Positions 1 to 12,330 of a DNA stretch of 20,360 nucleotides are shown in pieces (positions within the stretch are counted from its first letter, which is position 1; the number at the start of each line of letters is the position of its first letter). The position numbers were made by a program, and so were the translations under genes. The notes under the pieces were generated by a model. That model saw only the letters and a program-made list of their open reading frames with translations. It was not told the DNA's origin and did not search any database. Origin of the DNA: an uncultured Oxalobacter sp. (GTDB lineage: Bacteria > Pseudomonadota > Gammaproteobacteria > Burkholderiales > Burkholderiaceae_D); the NCBI GenBank assembly GCA_934270705.1, contig CAKQQG010000030.1, positions 1 to 20,360 of the forward strand, read 5' to 3'.

Positions 1-56
1 TTTCCATGCGAACCGAGATAGTCCATTGCGGTTGACGGTTTGTCTTTAGCTTTCAT
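1..56 (-). CDS. N-terminal fragment of a minus-strand gene, possibly DciA/DUF721 family
   Basis: Read on the minus strand from an ATG at 54-56, the frame stays open to the left edge and gives 18 complete codons beginning MKAKDKPSTAMDYLGSHG. From memory, a DUF721 (DciA-like helicase-loader) gene lies divergently near secA in many Burkholderiales, and those proteins often start with a basic stretch followed by a short 'DYL' type segment. That makes DciA a reasonable guess. The fragment is too short to show a domain, and no good Shine-Dalgarno sequence precedes the ATG. The assignment is inference from position plus weak N-terminal resemblance. It could also be an unrelated gene or a chance open frame. 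Confidence 0.4.
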   Translation of the reverse strand, partial: MKAKDKPSTAMDYLGSHG

Positions 57-238
57 GAGATCGGTGAAAAAAGGACTATGACGTACGGGATCCGATCAGT
101 CAGTATAACGGATTACGCGAGCGGCGCATCGGAATGTTGCACATCCCGCAGTGTGAATGCCAGCAACAGCCAATTCAAACGTACCTTGTCCAAAACGGGG
201 TCAAGATGCGCAAGTTGCGCGATTGACGGAAGATGGCG

Positions 239-247
239 TGCTAAAAT
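239..247 (+). promoter_or_regulatory. Candidate extended -10 promoter for secA
   Basis: The sequence TGCTAAAAT matches an extended -10 element (TGnTATAAT-like). Possible -35 hexamers are TTGACG at 223-228, with a spacer of only 13, and TTGCGC at 215-220, with a spacer of 21, so neither is well placed. An extended -10 can work without a good -35. Transcription would begin near 254, leaving a leader of roughly 78 bases before the secA ATG. The same TGCTAAAAT string occurs at 8188-8196 in the valS-thiC intergenic region. Confidence 0.35.
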
Positions 248-264
248 GTGCCATAACCAAGTGT

Positions 265-285
265 GCCCTGCTATATTATCAGGGC
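265..285 (+). other. Hairpin in the secA leader
   Basis: GCCCTG (265-270) and CAGGGC (280-285) form a perfect 6-bp inverted repeat around an AT-rich 9-base loop. It lies 46 bases upstream of the secA ATG and no T-run follows it, so it does not look like a terminator. A role in secA mRNA stability or translation is possible but unproven. Confidence 0.4.
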
Positions 286-331
286 CTATGCCAATGCAGT
301 CGATGATACTGCCCAATTTCAAGAATGTAAC

Positions 332-3094
<2,763 letters not shown>

Positions 3095-3144
3095 GCGGAA
3101 TATGCGAAAGAAATGGATCGTTAACCTGAAGTAGGTGGGATAAT

Positions 3145-4383
3145 ATGGCTGTCAATCTGTCTGTTCCGGTTGCATCGGAGCTGAAACCCGTTGCCGGACT
3201 GGAACTGGGTTATACCTGTGCCAATATCAAGAAAGAAAATCGCAAGGATTTGCTCGTCATGCGGTTGTGTGACTCGGCGACGGTGGCCGGCGTGTTTACC
3301 AAAAACCGTTTTTGTGCGGCGCCTGTCCGGATTTGCCAGTCCAATCTGGAAAACGTGCGAAAAACCGGCAAGAAGATCCGTGCGTTGATGGTCAATACCG
3401 GCAATGCCAATGCCGGTACCGGTGAAGCAGGCTATCAGGATGCATTGCGAACCAGTGCCGCTCTGGCGAAACTGATGGGATGTGATACCGAACAGGTATT
3501 GCCGTTTTCCACCGGCGTCATTCTGGAACCGTTGCCGGTGGACAGGATTCTGGCTGGTTTGCCTGCCGCAGTGAAAGATCTGAAAGCCGATAACTGGTTC
3601 AATGCCGCCGAAGCGATCATGACGACCGACACGATTCCGAAAGCCGCTTCGCGTGTTGTCGAAATCGGCGGCAAGACGGTCACGCTGACCGGCATCTGCA
3701 AGGGGGCCGGCATGATTCATCCGAATATGGCGACGATGCTGGGGTTCATGGCGACAGATGCAGCCGTTCCGCAGGATGTTCTCGAAGCCATGCTCAAATC
3801 GGCAGTCGACAAGTCGTTCAACTGTATTACGGTCGATGGCGATACTTCGACGAACGACTCGCTGATTCTGATGGCAACAGGCCAGGTGGATGTCGGTATC
3901 ACGGACACGCGCTCCGCCGCCTATGGTGCGCTGCTGGAAGCCGTGACCGCTCTGGCGCAGGAATTGTCCCAGAAGATCATCCGCGACGGCGAAGGTGCAT
4001 CCAAGTTCATCACGATTACCGTCGAGGAAGGCAAGACGGAAGCAGAATGCCGGCAAATCGCCTATTCCGTCGCCCATTCACCGTTGGTCAAAACCGCTTT
4101 TTTCGCATCGGACCCGAATCTGGGCAGAATTCTGGCAGCGATCGGTTATGCCGGTATCGAGGATCTGGATGTTTCCAAACTGAATCTGTATCTGGATGAT
4201 GTCTGGGTCGCCAGAGATGGCGGAAGAAATCCGGATTATCTGGAAGAAGACGGACAGCGCGTCATGAAGCAGAAAGAAATTCTGGTCAGGATCACGCTGG
4301 CGCGAGGCAATGCTTCCGCGACCGTCTGGACGTGCGACTTGTCGCATGATTATGTTTCCATCAACGCCGATTACCGATCCTGA
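3145..4383 (+). CDS. argJ: ArgJ, glutamate N-acetyltransferase / amino-acid acetyltransferase
   Basis: ArgJ transfers the acetyl group from N-acetylornithine to glutamate, recycling acetyl in arginine biosynthesis. Many members also make N-acetylglutamate from acetyl-CoA. The 412-aa protein shows the self-cleavage region [16 protein letters not shown]. By family knowledge the precursor is cut between Ala196 and Thr197, leaving Thr197 as N-terminal nucleophile of the beta subunit. The C-terminus ends [14 protein letters not shown], as expected for ArgJ. The start at 3145 has a good Shine-Dalgarno (AGGTGGG at 3133-3139). Its TGA stop overlaps the ATG of the following ATPase gene by one base (TGATG), implying translational coupling. 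Pairing with secA and the DUF815 ATPase is, as I recall, common in betaproteobacteria. Whether the enzyme is mono- or bifunctional cannot be read from sequence alone. Confidence 0.96.
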   Translation: MAVNLSVPVASELKPVAGLELGYTCANIKKENRKDLLVMRLCDSATVAGVFTKNRFCAAPVRICQSNLENVRKTGKKIRALMVNTGNANAGTGEAGYQDALRTSAALAKLMGCDTEQVLPFSTGVILEPLPVDRILAGLPAAVKDLKADNWFNAAEAIMTTDTIPKAASRVVEIGGKTVTLTGICKGAGMIHPNMATMLGFMATDAAVPQDVLEAMLKSAVDKSFNCITVDGDTSTNDSLILMATGQVDVGITDTRSAAYGALLEAVTALAQELSQKIIRDGEGASKFITITVEEGKTEAECRQIAYSVAHSPLVKTAFFASDPNLGRILAAIGYAGIEDLDVSKLNLYLDDVWVARDGGRNPDYLEEDGQRVMKQKEILVRITLARGNASATVWTCDLSHDYVSINADYRS

Positions 4384-5252
4384 TGACATCACTCGAACAG
4401 TTTTTGACACGTGCCGAATCGCTTCTTGCACGGATTGAGCAGTTGTTGCCAGCACAAGGCGCGACGGCGATCGACTGGCAGTCTCCGACAGCCGCTTTCC
4501 GCTGGCGTCGCAAGAACGGTCGCGGCATGTTGACGCCGATTGCCCATATTTCGCCTATTTCATTACCCGACCTGTTTTTCGTCGAGCGCCAGAAAGCTCT
4601 GCTGGAACAGAATACCCGCCAGTTCCTGCAAGGCAAACCGGCCAACAATGTTTTGCTGACGGGTGCAAGAGGAACAGGCAAGTCGTCGCTGGTCAAGGCC
4701 TGTCTGAACGAATTTTCGGAACAGGGCCTGAGACTGATCGAGGTGGACAAGAACGATTTGATCGATCTGGATGAAATTTCCGATCTGATCGCGTCACGAC
4801 CGGAGCATTTCATCCTGTATTGCGACGATTTGTCGTTCGATGAAGGCGACAGCAGTTACAAGGCTCTGAAAGTGGCGCTCGATGGCAGTGTGGCGGCGCA
4901 GCCTGACAATATCCTGATTTATGCCACATCGAACAGACGGCATTTGCTGCCGGAAAAAATGTCCGACAATGACGGATACAGCCGTAATGACGATGGCGAT
5001 CTGCATCCAAGCGAAACAGTCGAGGAAAAAATTTCGTTTTCCGACCGGTTCGGTCTCTGGCTGTCGTTCTATCCGTACAGTCAGGATGAATATCTGTTCA
5101 TTACCGCGCACTGGTTGCGTGCTTTCGGTTGTTCGGAACAGCAAATCGCACAGGCCGGACAGGAAGCCCTGCAATGGGCGCTGCATCGTGGCTCGCGTTC
5201 CGGACGGACGGCATGGCAGTTCGCGCGCGATTATGCGGGGCGTGTGTTGTAA
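4383..5252 (+). CDS. DUF815-family AAA-type ATPase
   Basis: This 289-aa protein has a P-loop GARGTGKS at residues 94-101 and a Walker B-like CDDLSFDE at 147-154. A later YATSNRRHLLPE resembles the sensor-1 region of AAA proteins. An N-terminal segment of about 60 residues precedes the ATPase fold. The family (DUF815) is widespread in betaproteobacteria next to argJ, but its cellular role is not established to my knowledge. I predict ATP binding and hydrolysis, and make no claim about substrate. The start overlaps the argJ stop (TGATG), so translation is probably coupled. It is the last convincing gene of the secA run. A MutT-type NUDIX gene often follows in relatives but is absent here, where only 72 bases separate the stop from a strong terminator. 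Confidence 0.9.
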   Translation: MTSLEQFLTRAESLLARIEQLLPAQGATAIDWQSPTAAFRWRRKNGRGMLTPIAHISPISLPDLFFVERQKALLEQNTRQFLQGKPANNVLLTGARGTGKSSLVKACLNEFSEQGLRLIEVDKNDLIDLDEISDLIASRPEHFILYCDDLSFDEGDSSYKALKVALDGSVAAQPDNILIYATSNRRHLLPEKMSDNDGYSRNDDGDLHPSETVEEKISFSDRFGLWLSFYPYSQDEYLFITAHWLRAFGCSEQQIAQAGQEALQWALHRGSRSGRTAWQFARDYAGRVL

Positions 5253-5324
5253 AAAAGGAGCGTGCGTGGATGCGCGAAAACGGCAGAAGCGTTTGCCTGT
5301 GACGGAAAACGGTTTGCCATGACT

Positions 5325-5368
5325 GACAAAAAACCCCTTGTCTTTTGCTGGACAAGGGGTTTTTTGTC
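5325..5368. terminator. Bidirectional intrinsic terminator between the DUF815 gene and valS
   Basis: Arms 5325-5342 and 5351-5368 are perfect inverted repeats of 18 bp around an 8-base loop (ttttgctg). The core CCCCTTGTC/GACAAGGGG is flanked by six A on the left and six T on the right, so it works as a terminator on both strands. It sits between convergent genes, with the valS stop only 8 bases to its right. Confidence 0.93.
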
Positions 5369-5375
5369 GTGTGGT

Positions 5376-8171
5376 TCAAAGCGATTCCAGTTTGGATAAC
5401 TGGTCTTTGAGTTTGTCCAGAACGGACGAGAAACCGGCAAGCCGTTCGCGTTCTGTCGCAACGACCTTTTCCGGTGCTTTCGCAACGAAATTTTCATTGG
5501 ACAGTTTGGCGTTGATTTTGGCGATGTCATTTTCGACTTTGGCGATTTCTTTCGAGAGTCGTTTACGTTCTGCGGCGACGTCGATTTCGACTTTCAGCAT
5601 CAGTCGGACATCACCGACGATGGATACCGGTGCAGGCGACTTCGGCAATGTGTCTTTGATCGACACTTCCGACAGTTTGCCCAGCGCTTTCAGATGCGGG
5701 ATGAAAGTACCCAGCTCACTTGCATGCTGTTTCGACGATTCCATGAAAAGCGGAACCCGTTTTGCCGGAGAGAGCTGCATTTCGCCACGCAGATTGCGAC
5801 AGGCATCGACCAGTGCCTTGCACTGTGCCATCCATTGATCGGCCGTCGTGTCCATTTTCGCGGTATCGGGTACCGGATAGGCCTGTAACATGATGGTATC
5901 GCCATCGGATACGGCGATACCTGCCAGCGGCGCGACTTTTTGCCAGAGTTCCTCGGTGATGAACGGGATGACCGGATGGGCAAGCCGCAAGGTTTTTTCC
6001 AGAATGGACAAAAGAGTATGGCGTGTCGCACGCTGTTGTGCGGCATCGCCTTCCTGAATCTGGACTTTGGCCATTTCGACATACCAGTCGCAATATTCAT
6101 CCCAGACAAACCGGTAAATGGCCGAGGCGATATTGTCGAAGCGATATTCGGCAAAGCCTTTTTCCACTTCGGCGGCAGCGCGCTGGAATTCGGATTCGAT
6201 CCAGCGGTCGGCCAGCGAGAAGTTCATGTCTCCGCCGGAAAAACCGCAGTCTTCACCTTCCGTGTTCATCAGGACGAAACGGGTGGCATTCCAGAGCTTG
6301 TTGCAGAAATTGCGGTAGCCTTCGCAGCGATTCAGATCGAAATTGATGTTTCTGCCCAGCGATGCATAGCTGGCCATGGTGAATCGGAGCGCATCGGTTC
6401 CGAAGGCAGGAATGCCCTTTCCGAATTCCTTGCGGGTTGCCCTGGCGATGGAGTCCGCCTGTTTCGGATTCATCAGGCCGAATGTACGCTGTTTGACGAG
6501 CGAATCCACGTCGATACCATCGATCAGGTCGATAGGGTTCAGGGTATTGCCTTTTGACTTGGACATTTTTTGGCCGTTGGCGTCCCGGACAAGGCCATGT
6601 ACATAGACGGTCCTGAAAGGCACCTTGCCGGTGAAATGCAGGGTCATCATCACCATTCGGGCGACCCAGAAGAAAATGATGTCGAAACCGGTGACCAGTA
6701 CGGTCGATGGCAGGAACATCCGGTATTCCGGTGTGTTTTCAGGCCAGCCGACGGTCGAGAAGGGAACAAGCGCCGACGAGAACCAGGTATCCAGTACATC
6801 CGGATCACGGTGGATGGGTTTGCCGCCTGCTTTTGCACGGGCTTCGTCCTCAGTTCGGGCGACATAGATGTTGCCGTCTTCGTCGTACCATGCCGGAATC
6901 TGGTGGCCCCACCAGAGTTGCCGGGAAATGCACCAGTCCTGAATATTGTTCAGCCACTGGTTGTAGGTATTGGTCCAGTTTTCGGGTATGAAACGGATTT
7001 CGCCATCGGCGACTTTTTCCAGCGCGACTTCAGCCAGTGATTTGCCGGGGAAGAAAGTGTTTTCCGGTGCAGGTTTGCTCATGGCGACGAACCATTGATC
7101 GGTGAGCATCGGTTCGATCACGACGCCTGTTCTGTCGCCGCGCGGTACCATCAGCTTGTGCGGCTGGATGGATTCGAGCAGCCCCTGTTCCTGAAGGTCG
7201 GCGACGATTGCCTTGCGGGCAACGAAACGGTCCATGCCGCGGTATTTTTCCGGTGCGTTGTCGTTGATTTTCGCGTCGAGTGTAAAAATATTGATCGGCT
7301 CCAGACCGTGACGGCTGCCGACGGCATAGTCATTGAAGTCGTGTGCGGGCGTGATCTTGACGCAGCCGGTTCCGAATTCACGATCGACATAATCATCGGC
7401 GATGACCGGAATCAGACGATCGGTCAGTGGCAGACGCAGCATTTTGCCGATGAGCGCAGCATAGCGTTCATCCTGCGGATTGACGGCGACGGCTACGTCG
7501 CCGAGCATGGTTTCAGGTCGTGTGGTGGCAACCGTCAGCGAACCCGTGCCATCGGCGAACGGGTAGCGGATATGCCACATCGAACCGTTTTCTTCTTCCG
7601 AAATGACTTCCAGATCGGAAACGGCGGTGCCTAAAACCGGGTCCCAGTTGACCAGCCGTTTTCCGCGATAGATCAGACCTTCCTCATACAGACGGACGAA
7701 AACTTCGGTGACCGTTTTCGAACGGGTTGCGTCCATGGTGAAGTATTCGCGGTCCCAGTCGGGAGATGTACCCATGCGGCGCATCTGGCCTGTGATGGTC
7801 GAACCGGATTTTTCTTTCCATTCCCAGACTTTTTCCAGAAATTTTTCGCGGCCGAGATCGTGCCGGGAAATTTTCTGTGCATCGAGCTGGCGTTCGACGA
7901 CGATCTGTGTGGCGATACCGGCATGGTCGGTTCCGGGAATCCAGGCCGTATTGAACCCGCGCATACGATGATAACGTACCAGACCGTCCATGATGGTCTG
8001 GTTGAAGGCATGTCCCATATGCAGGGTGCCCGTGACGTTGGGCGGTGGAAGCTGGATGGCGAAAGAAGGTTTGTTTTCATCAAGCGAAGCGCGGAAATAT
8101 CCACGTTTTTCCCATTCTTCGCGCCAGTGTTTTTCAATTTCGGCTGGGTCGAAAGACTTGGCTAATTCCAT
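5376..8171 (-). CDS. valS: Valyl-tRNA synthetase
   Basis: ValRS charges tRNA(Val) with valine and edits mischarged threonine. The 931-aa product is a complete class I synthetase of usual length (E. coli 951). The HIGH-type motif is seen as HMGH at residues 51-54 within [19 protein letters not shown] is at about 535-539 ([10 protein letters not shown]). The insertion between them is the editing (CP1) domain region, with the expected [10 protein letters not shown] block. An anticodon-binding domain follows, and the last roughly 65 residues are a charged coiled coil ([20 protein letters not shown] onward), typical of ValRS. The start at 8171 gives the normal N-terminus [16 protein letters not shown], with only a poor Shine-Dalgarno. 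It is divergent from thiC, sharing a 275-base control region, and converges on the DUF815 gene across the terminator at 5325-5368. Confidence 0.97.
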   Translation of the reverse strand: MELAKSFDPAEIEKHWREEWEKRGYFRASLDENKPSFAIQLPPPNVTGTLHMGHAFNQTIMDGLVRYHRMRGFNTAWIPGTDHAGIATQIVVERQLDAQKISRHDLGREKFLEKVWEWKEKSGSTITGQMRRMGTSPDWDREYFTMDATRSKTVTEVFVRLYEEGLIYRGKRLVNWDPVLGTAVSDLEVISEEENGSMWHIRYPFADGTGSLTVATTRPETMLGDVAVAVNPQDERYAALIGKMLRLPLTDRLIPVIADDYVDREFGTGCVKITPAHDFNDYAVGSRHGLEPINIFTLDAKINDNAPEKYRGMDRFVARKAIVADLQEQGLLESIQPHKLMVPRGDRTGVVIEPMLTDQWFVAMSKPAPENTFFPGKSLAEVALEKVADGEIRFIPENWTNTYNQWLNNIQDWCISRQLWWGHQIPAWYDEDGNIYVARTEDEARAKAGGKPIHRDPDVLDTWFSSALVPFSTVGWPENTPEYRMFLPSTVLVTGFDIIFFWVARMVMMTLHFTGKVPFRTVYVHGLVRDANGQKMSKSKGNTLNPIDLIDGIDVDSLVKQRTFGLMNPKQADSIARATRKEFGKGIPAFGTDALRFTMASYASLGRNINFDLNRCEGYRNFCNKLWNATRFVLMNTEGEDCGFSGGDMNFSLADRWIESEFQRAAAEVEKGFAEYRFDNIASAIYRFVWDEYCDWYVEMAKVQIQEGDAAQQRATRHTLLSILEKTLRLAHPVIPFITEELWQKVAPLAGIAVSDGDTIMLQAYPVPDTAKMDTTADQWMAQCKALVDACRNLRGEMQLSPAKRVPLFMESSKQHASELGTFIPHLKALGKLSEVSIKDTLPKSPAPVSIVGDVRLMLKVEIDVAAERKRLSKEIAKVENDIAKINAKLSNENFVAKAPEKVVATERERLAGFSSVLDKLKDQLSKLESL

Positions 8172-8229
8172 GATCTGATGTCAGTTTTGCTAAAATCCAA
8201 TAAAGCGTCTATTATAATGGACGATAACG

Positions 8230-8258
8230 GGGACGAACTCGAAAGATGACGTTATAAT
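8230..8258 (+). promoter_or_regulatory. Candidate thiC promoter
   Basis: A perfect -10 hexamer TATAAT lies at 8253-8258. A weak -35 (GGGACG at 8230-8235, sharing the central GAC of the consensus) is 17 bases upstream. Transcription from about 8265 would place the start some 22 bases before the riboswitch P1 helix, which fits. A second TATAAT at 8213-8218 sits in the palindrome ATTATAAT and could serve either thiC or, on the other strand, valS. It lacks a good -35 in both directions. Confidence 0.4.
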
Positions 8259-8286
8259 GGCCCGAATGTAGTAAATTTCATCAGAA

Positions 8287-8364
8287 TGCTAGGGGTTCTG
8301 GCCGAATGGCCGGGCGAGATACACCCTCTGAACCTGATCTGGGTAATGCCAGCGAAGGGAAGCG
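8287..8364 (+). ncRNA. TPP riboswitch aptamer (THI element)
   Basis: The conserved THI-box core is clear, including the string AACCTGATCTGG (8331-8342) followed by GTAATGCCAGCGAAGGGAA. I can place these helices: P1 8287-8290/8361-8364, P2 8291-8294/8324-8327, P3 hairpin 8298-8303/8308-8313 with loop GAAT, and P5 8339-8342/8349-8352. The usual CTGAGA box appears as the variant GCGAGA (8314-8319). P3 is short, as in compact bacterial versions. Position directly upstream of thiC is the classic arrangement, in which thiamin pyrophosphate represses the thiamin operon. Confidence 0.96.
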
Positions 8365-8402
8365 AAAAGAATGCATGCGATAGCCGCAGAACTGTCTTGA
8401 GA

Positions 8403-10336
<1,934 letters not shown>

Positions 10337-10350
10337 TTTGGACGGTGCAT

Positions 10351-10551
10351 ATGGAAATCAGTTTGAACGGAGAACCCCGCCAGATCGAGGAAGGGACGAC
10401 ATTGCAGGGCCTTGTCGGCACATTGCAGTTGCCGGATCGTGCCTTGGCCATCGCGGTCAACAGGAAGGTGATCACGCGCGCGAAGTGGCCGGAAGTCGTC
10501 TTGCTGCCCGGCGATCGGGTGGAACTGGTGCGTGCGATCGGCGGCGGCTGA
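10351..10551 (+). CDS. thiS: ThiS, thiamin sulfur-carrier protein
   Basis: ThiS is a small ubiquitin-fold carrier whose C-terminal glycine is adenylated by ThiF and converted to a thiocarboxylate, which then donates sulfur to ThiG. The 66-aa product begins MEISLNGEPRQIEEG and ends RVELVRAIGGG, with the essential terminal Gly-Gly. The ATG at 10351 follows a purine-rich GGACGG (10340-10345). A GTG at 10345 would add two residues and is an alternative start. It lies between thiC and its partner thiG. No thiF is present in the window, so the adenylating enzyme must be encoded elsewhere or replaced by a MoeB/ThiF-type protein. Confidence 0.93.
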   Translation: MEISLNGEPRQIEEGTTLQGLVGTLQLPDRALAIAVNRKVITRAKWPEVVLLPGDRVELVRAIGGG

Positions 10552-10574
10552 TGGTATTGCGCTGAAAAGGGATA

Positions 10575-10596
10575 GCAGGGTTCGGGCGAACCCTGC
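10575..10596 (+). other. Perfect hairpin between thiS and thiG
   Basis: GCAGGGTTCG (10575-10584) and CGAACCCTGC (10587-10596) are perfect inverted repeats with two bases between them. In RNA this gives a stem of about eight pairs and a small loop. No T-run follows, so it is not a standard terminator. It may mark an RNA processing or stability site inside the operon. Confidence 0.55.
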
Positions 10597-10628
10597 CGGA
10601 TTGTTGAAACCGGAGAAAAGGAAAAACA

Positions 10629-11417
10629 ATGAACAAGCAGGAACAGGGTCTGACGATCGCAGGAAAGACGTATCGTTCACGTTTGCTGGTCGGTAGCGGC
10701 AAATACCGCGATTTGGAACAGACCCGTGAAGCGACGGAGGCCAGCGGTGCCGAAATCATCACGGTAGCCATTCGGCGTGTCAATATCGGGCAGGATCCGA
10801 ATGCGCCGAGTCTGCTGGATGTCGTTCCGCCGACCAAATACACCATTTTGCCGAATACGGCCGGATGTTATAACGCGGAAGATGCTGTTTATACCCTTCA
10901 GCTGGCACGTGAACTGTTGAACGGTCACAAGCTGGTCAAACTCGAGGTGCTGGGCAATGAAAAAACCCTGTTCCCGAATATGCCGGAAACGCTGAAAGCC
11001 GCCGAAATTCTGGTAAAAGACGGTTTCGATGTCATGGTCTATTGCAGTGACGATCCGGTACAGGCCAAGATGCTGGAAGATATCGGTTGTGCCGCCATCA
11101 TGCCGCTGGCATCGCTGATCGGCTCCGGCATGGGGATTCTCAATCCGTGGAATCTGTCGCTGATCATCGAACAGTCGAAGGTTCCGGTCATCGTGGATGC
11201 AGGCGTTGGCACGGCTTCGGATGCGGCTATCGCCATGGAGTTGGGCTGTGACGGTATTCTGATGAATACGGCGATCGCCGGTGCGCAGGATCCGATTCGC
11301 ATGGCACGTGCCATGAAACTGGCAGTCGAGGCCGGGCGCGAGGCCTTCCTGGCGGGACGCATTCCGAGGAAGTTCGCCGCTTCGCCTTCCTCTCCGATGG
11401 CAGGCCGTGTAGCCTGA
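10629..11417 (+). CDS. thiG: ThiG, thiazole synthase
   Basis: ThiG condenses 1-deoxy-D-xylulose 5-phosphate, dehydroglycine and sulfur from ThiS thiocarboxylate into the thiazole phosphate. The 262-aa TIM-barrel protein carries the expected Schiff-base lysine in the block [16 protein letters not shown] (K104). Also present are GSGKYRD near the N-terminus, the phosphate-binding glycine motifs [15 protein letters not shown] and [12 protein letters not shown], and the C-terminal segment ending SPMAGRVA. A purine-rich AAAAGGAAAAA precedes the ATG. Spacing from thiS is 77 bases and includes a strong hairpin. The stop is part of TGATG, which opens a ten-codon mini-ORF before thiD. Dehydroglycine normally comes from ThiO (aerobic) or ThiH (anaerobic), and neither gene is in the window. 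Confidence 0.97.
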   Translation: MNKQEQGLTIAGKTYRSRLLVGSGKYRDLEQTREATEASGAEIITVAIRRVNIGQDPNAPSLLDVVPPTKYTILPNTAGCYNAEDAVYTLQLARELLNGHKLVKLEVLGNEKTLFPNMPETLKAAEILVKDGFDVMVYCSDDPVQAKMLEDIGCAAIMPLASLIGSGMGILNPWNLSLIIEQSKVPVIVDAGVGTASDAAIAMELGCDGILMNTAIAGAQDPIRMARAMKLAVEAGREAFLAGRIPRKFAASPSSPMAGRVA

Positions 11418-11426
11418 TGAAAAGCA

Positions 11427-11457
11427 TGCATACGCTGTCGGCCAGATAGCGTATGCA
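11427..11457 (+). other. Hairpin over the thiD start codon
   Basis: TGCATACGCT (11427-11436) and AGCGTATGCA (11448-11457) form a perfect 10-bp stem with an 11-base loop. The 3' arm contains the first thiD ATG (11453-11455), so initiation there would be hindered unless ribosomes arriving from thiG open the stem. No T-run follows. Confidence 0.55.
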
Positions 11458-12280
11458 CACGCTGGATGCGAAAAGCATGGAGACGAGAACCAAACCTTGC
11501 GTGCTGGTTTTTTCAGGTCTGGATCCCAGTGGCGGTGCGGGCGTGATGGCCGATATCGAGGCGATCGGCGCGGTTGGCGCCCATGCGCTTCCGGTCATTA
11601 CCGCGCTGACGGTGCAGGACAATGACCGTGTCTATGCCGTCAATCCCGTGGATGCATCCATACTGGCGTATCAGACGCAAGTGCTGATCGACAAGATTCC
11701 TGTCTCGGCGGTCAAGGTCGGGATTGTCGGAAACCGGGAAAACGCACTGGCGATTCGTGACGCGATTGCCGTGTTGCGAAAGGAGCGCCCGGATATTCCT
11801 GTGGTACTTGATACTGTGCTGGGAAGTGGTCACGGTTTCGCGCTGGCCGACGGTGTGCCGGAATATGCGCTGTCGCCGTTGATCGGGGTTGCCACGCTGG
11901 TCACCCCTAATTTGCCGGAAGCGCGCCGTCTTTATCCGCTGTCAGAGGATATCGGTGAACAGGCGGCGCATCTCATGGAACAGGGGGCGGCCAATGTGCT
12001 GGTCAAAGGCGGGCATGGCGATGACAAACGGTCGGTGTTTAACTGTTGGTATAGTGCGGACGGAGTGAAACAGTGGCAATGGCCACGGCTTGAAGGCGAA
12101 TTTCATGGTACAGGGTGTACGCTCGCTTCGGCTATCGCCGGATATCTGGCACAAGGTCATTCGATGGAAGATGCGATATGGCGTGGGCAGGTCTGGTGCC
12201 AACAGACATTGGTAAATGCGTTTTCTATCGCGGAAGGGCAGCGAATCCCCTGCCGTACCGGTATGGATCAGGGAAAATGA
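11453..12280 (+). CDS. thiD: ThiD, hydroxymethylpyrimidine / phosphomethylpyrimidine kinase
   Basis: ThiD phosphorylates HMP and HMP-P to HMP-PP, the pyrimidine substrate of ThiE. The 275-aa ribokinase-like protein shows LVFSGLDPSGGAGVMADIEA near the N-terminus. TPNLPEA and VLVKGGHG lie in the middle. The anion-hole and catalytic motif GEFHGTGCTLASAIAG is near the C-terminus. The start is uncertain: ATG 11453 has no Shine-Dalgarno and is buried in a hairpin, while ATG 11477 (METRTKPCVL) gives a more usual length. An in-frame ATG at 11417 coupled to the thiG stop is cut off by an amber codon at 11447-11449. The last bases overlap an in-frame ATG for thiE at 12277 (ATGA). I am sure of the family and less sure of the start. 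Confidence 0.93.
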   Translation: MHTLDAKSMETRTKPCVLVFSGLDPSGGAGVMADIEAIGAVGAHALPVITALTVQDNDRVYAVNPVDASILAYQTQVLIDKIPVSAVKVGIVGNRENALAIRDAIAVLRKERPDIPVVLDTVLGSGHGFALADGVPEYALSPLIGVATLVTPNLPEARRLYPLSEDIGEQAAHLMEQGAANVLVKGGHGDDKRSVFNCWYSADGVKQWQWPRLEGEFHGTGCTLASAIAGYLAQGHSMEDAIWRGQVWCQQTLVNAFSIAEGQRIPCRTGMDQGK

Positions 12281-12330
12281 CGGTCATTCAGGGTGAAATG
12301 GAATACAAGCAGACAGAAATAGGGAAATCG

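Noticed and set aside
113..322. 69-codon minus-strand frame upstream of secA, loosely like the N-terminus of a DUF721 protein (LPSIAQLAHL)
   Set aside because: The resemblance is a few hydrophobic positions only. A better-placed minus-strand gene start exists at 56, and this frame stops after a short unrelated tail.
3102..3134. Ten-codon [13 protein letters not shown] between secA and argJ
   Set aside because: It has no Shine-Dalgarno of its own and its stop lies in the argJ ribosome-binding site. A chance ORF is the simpler reading.
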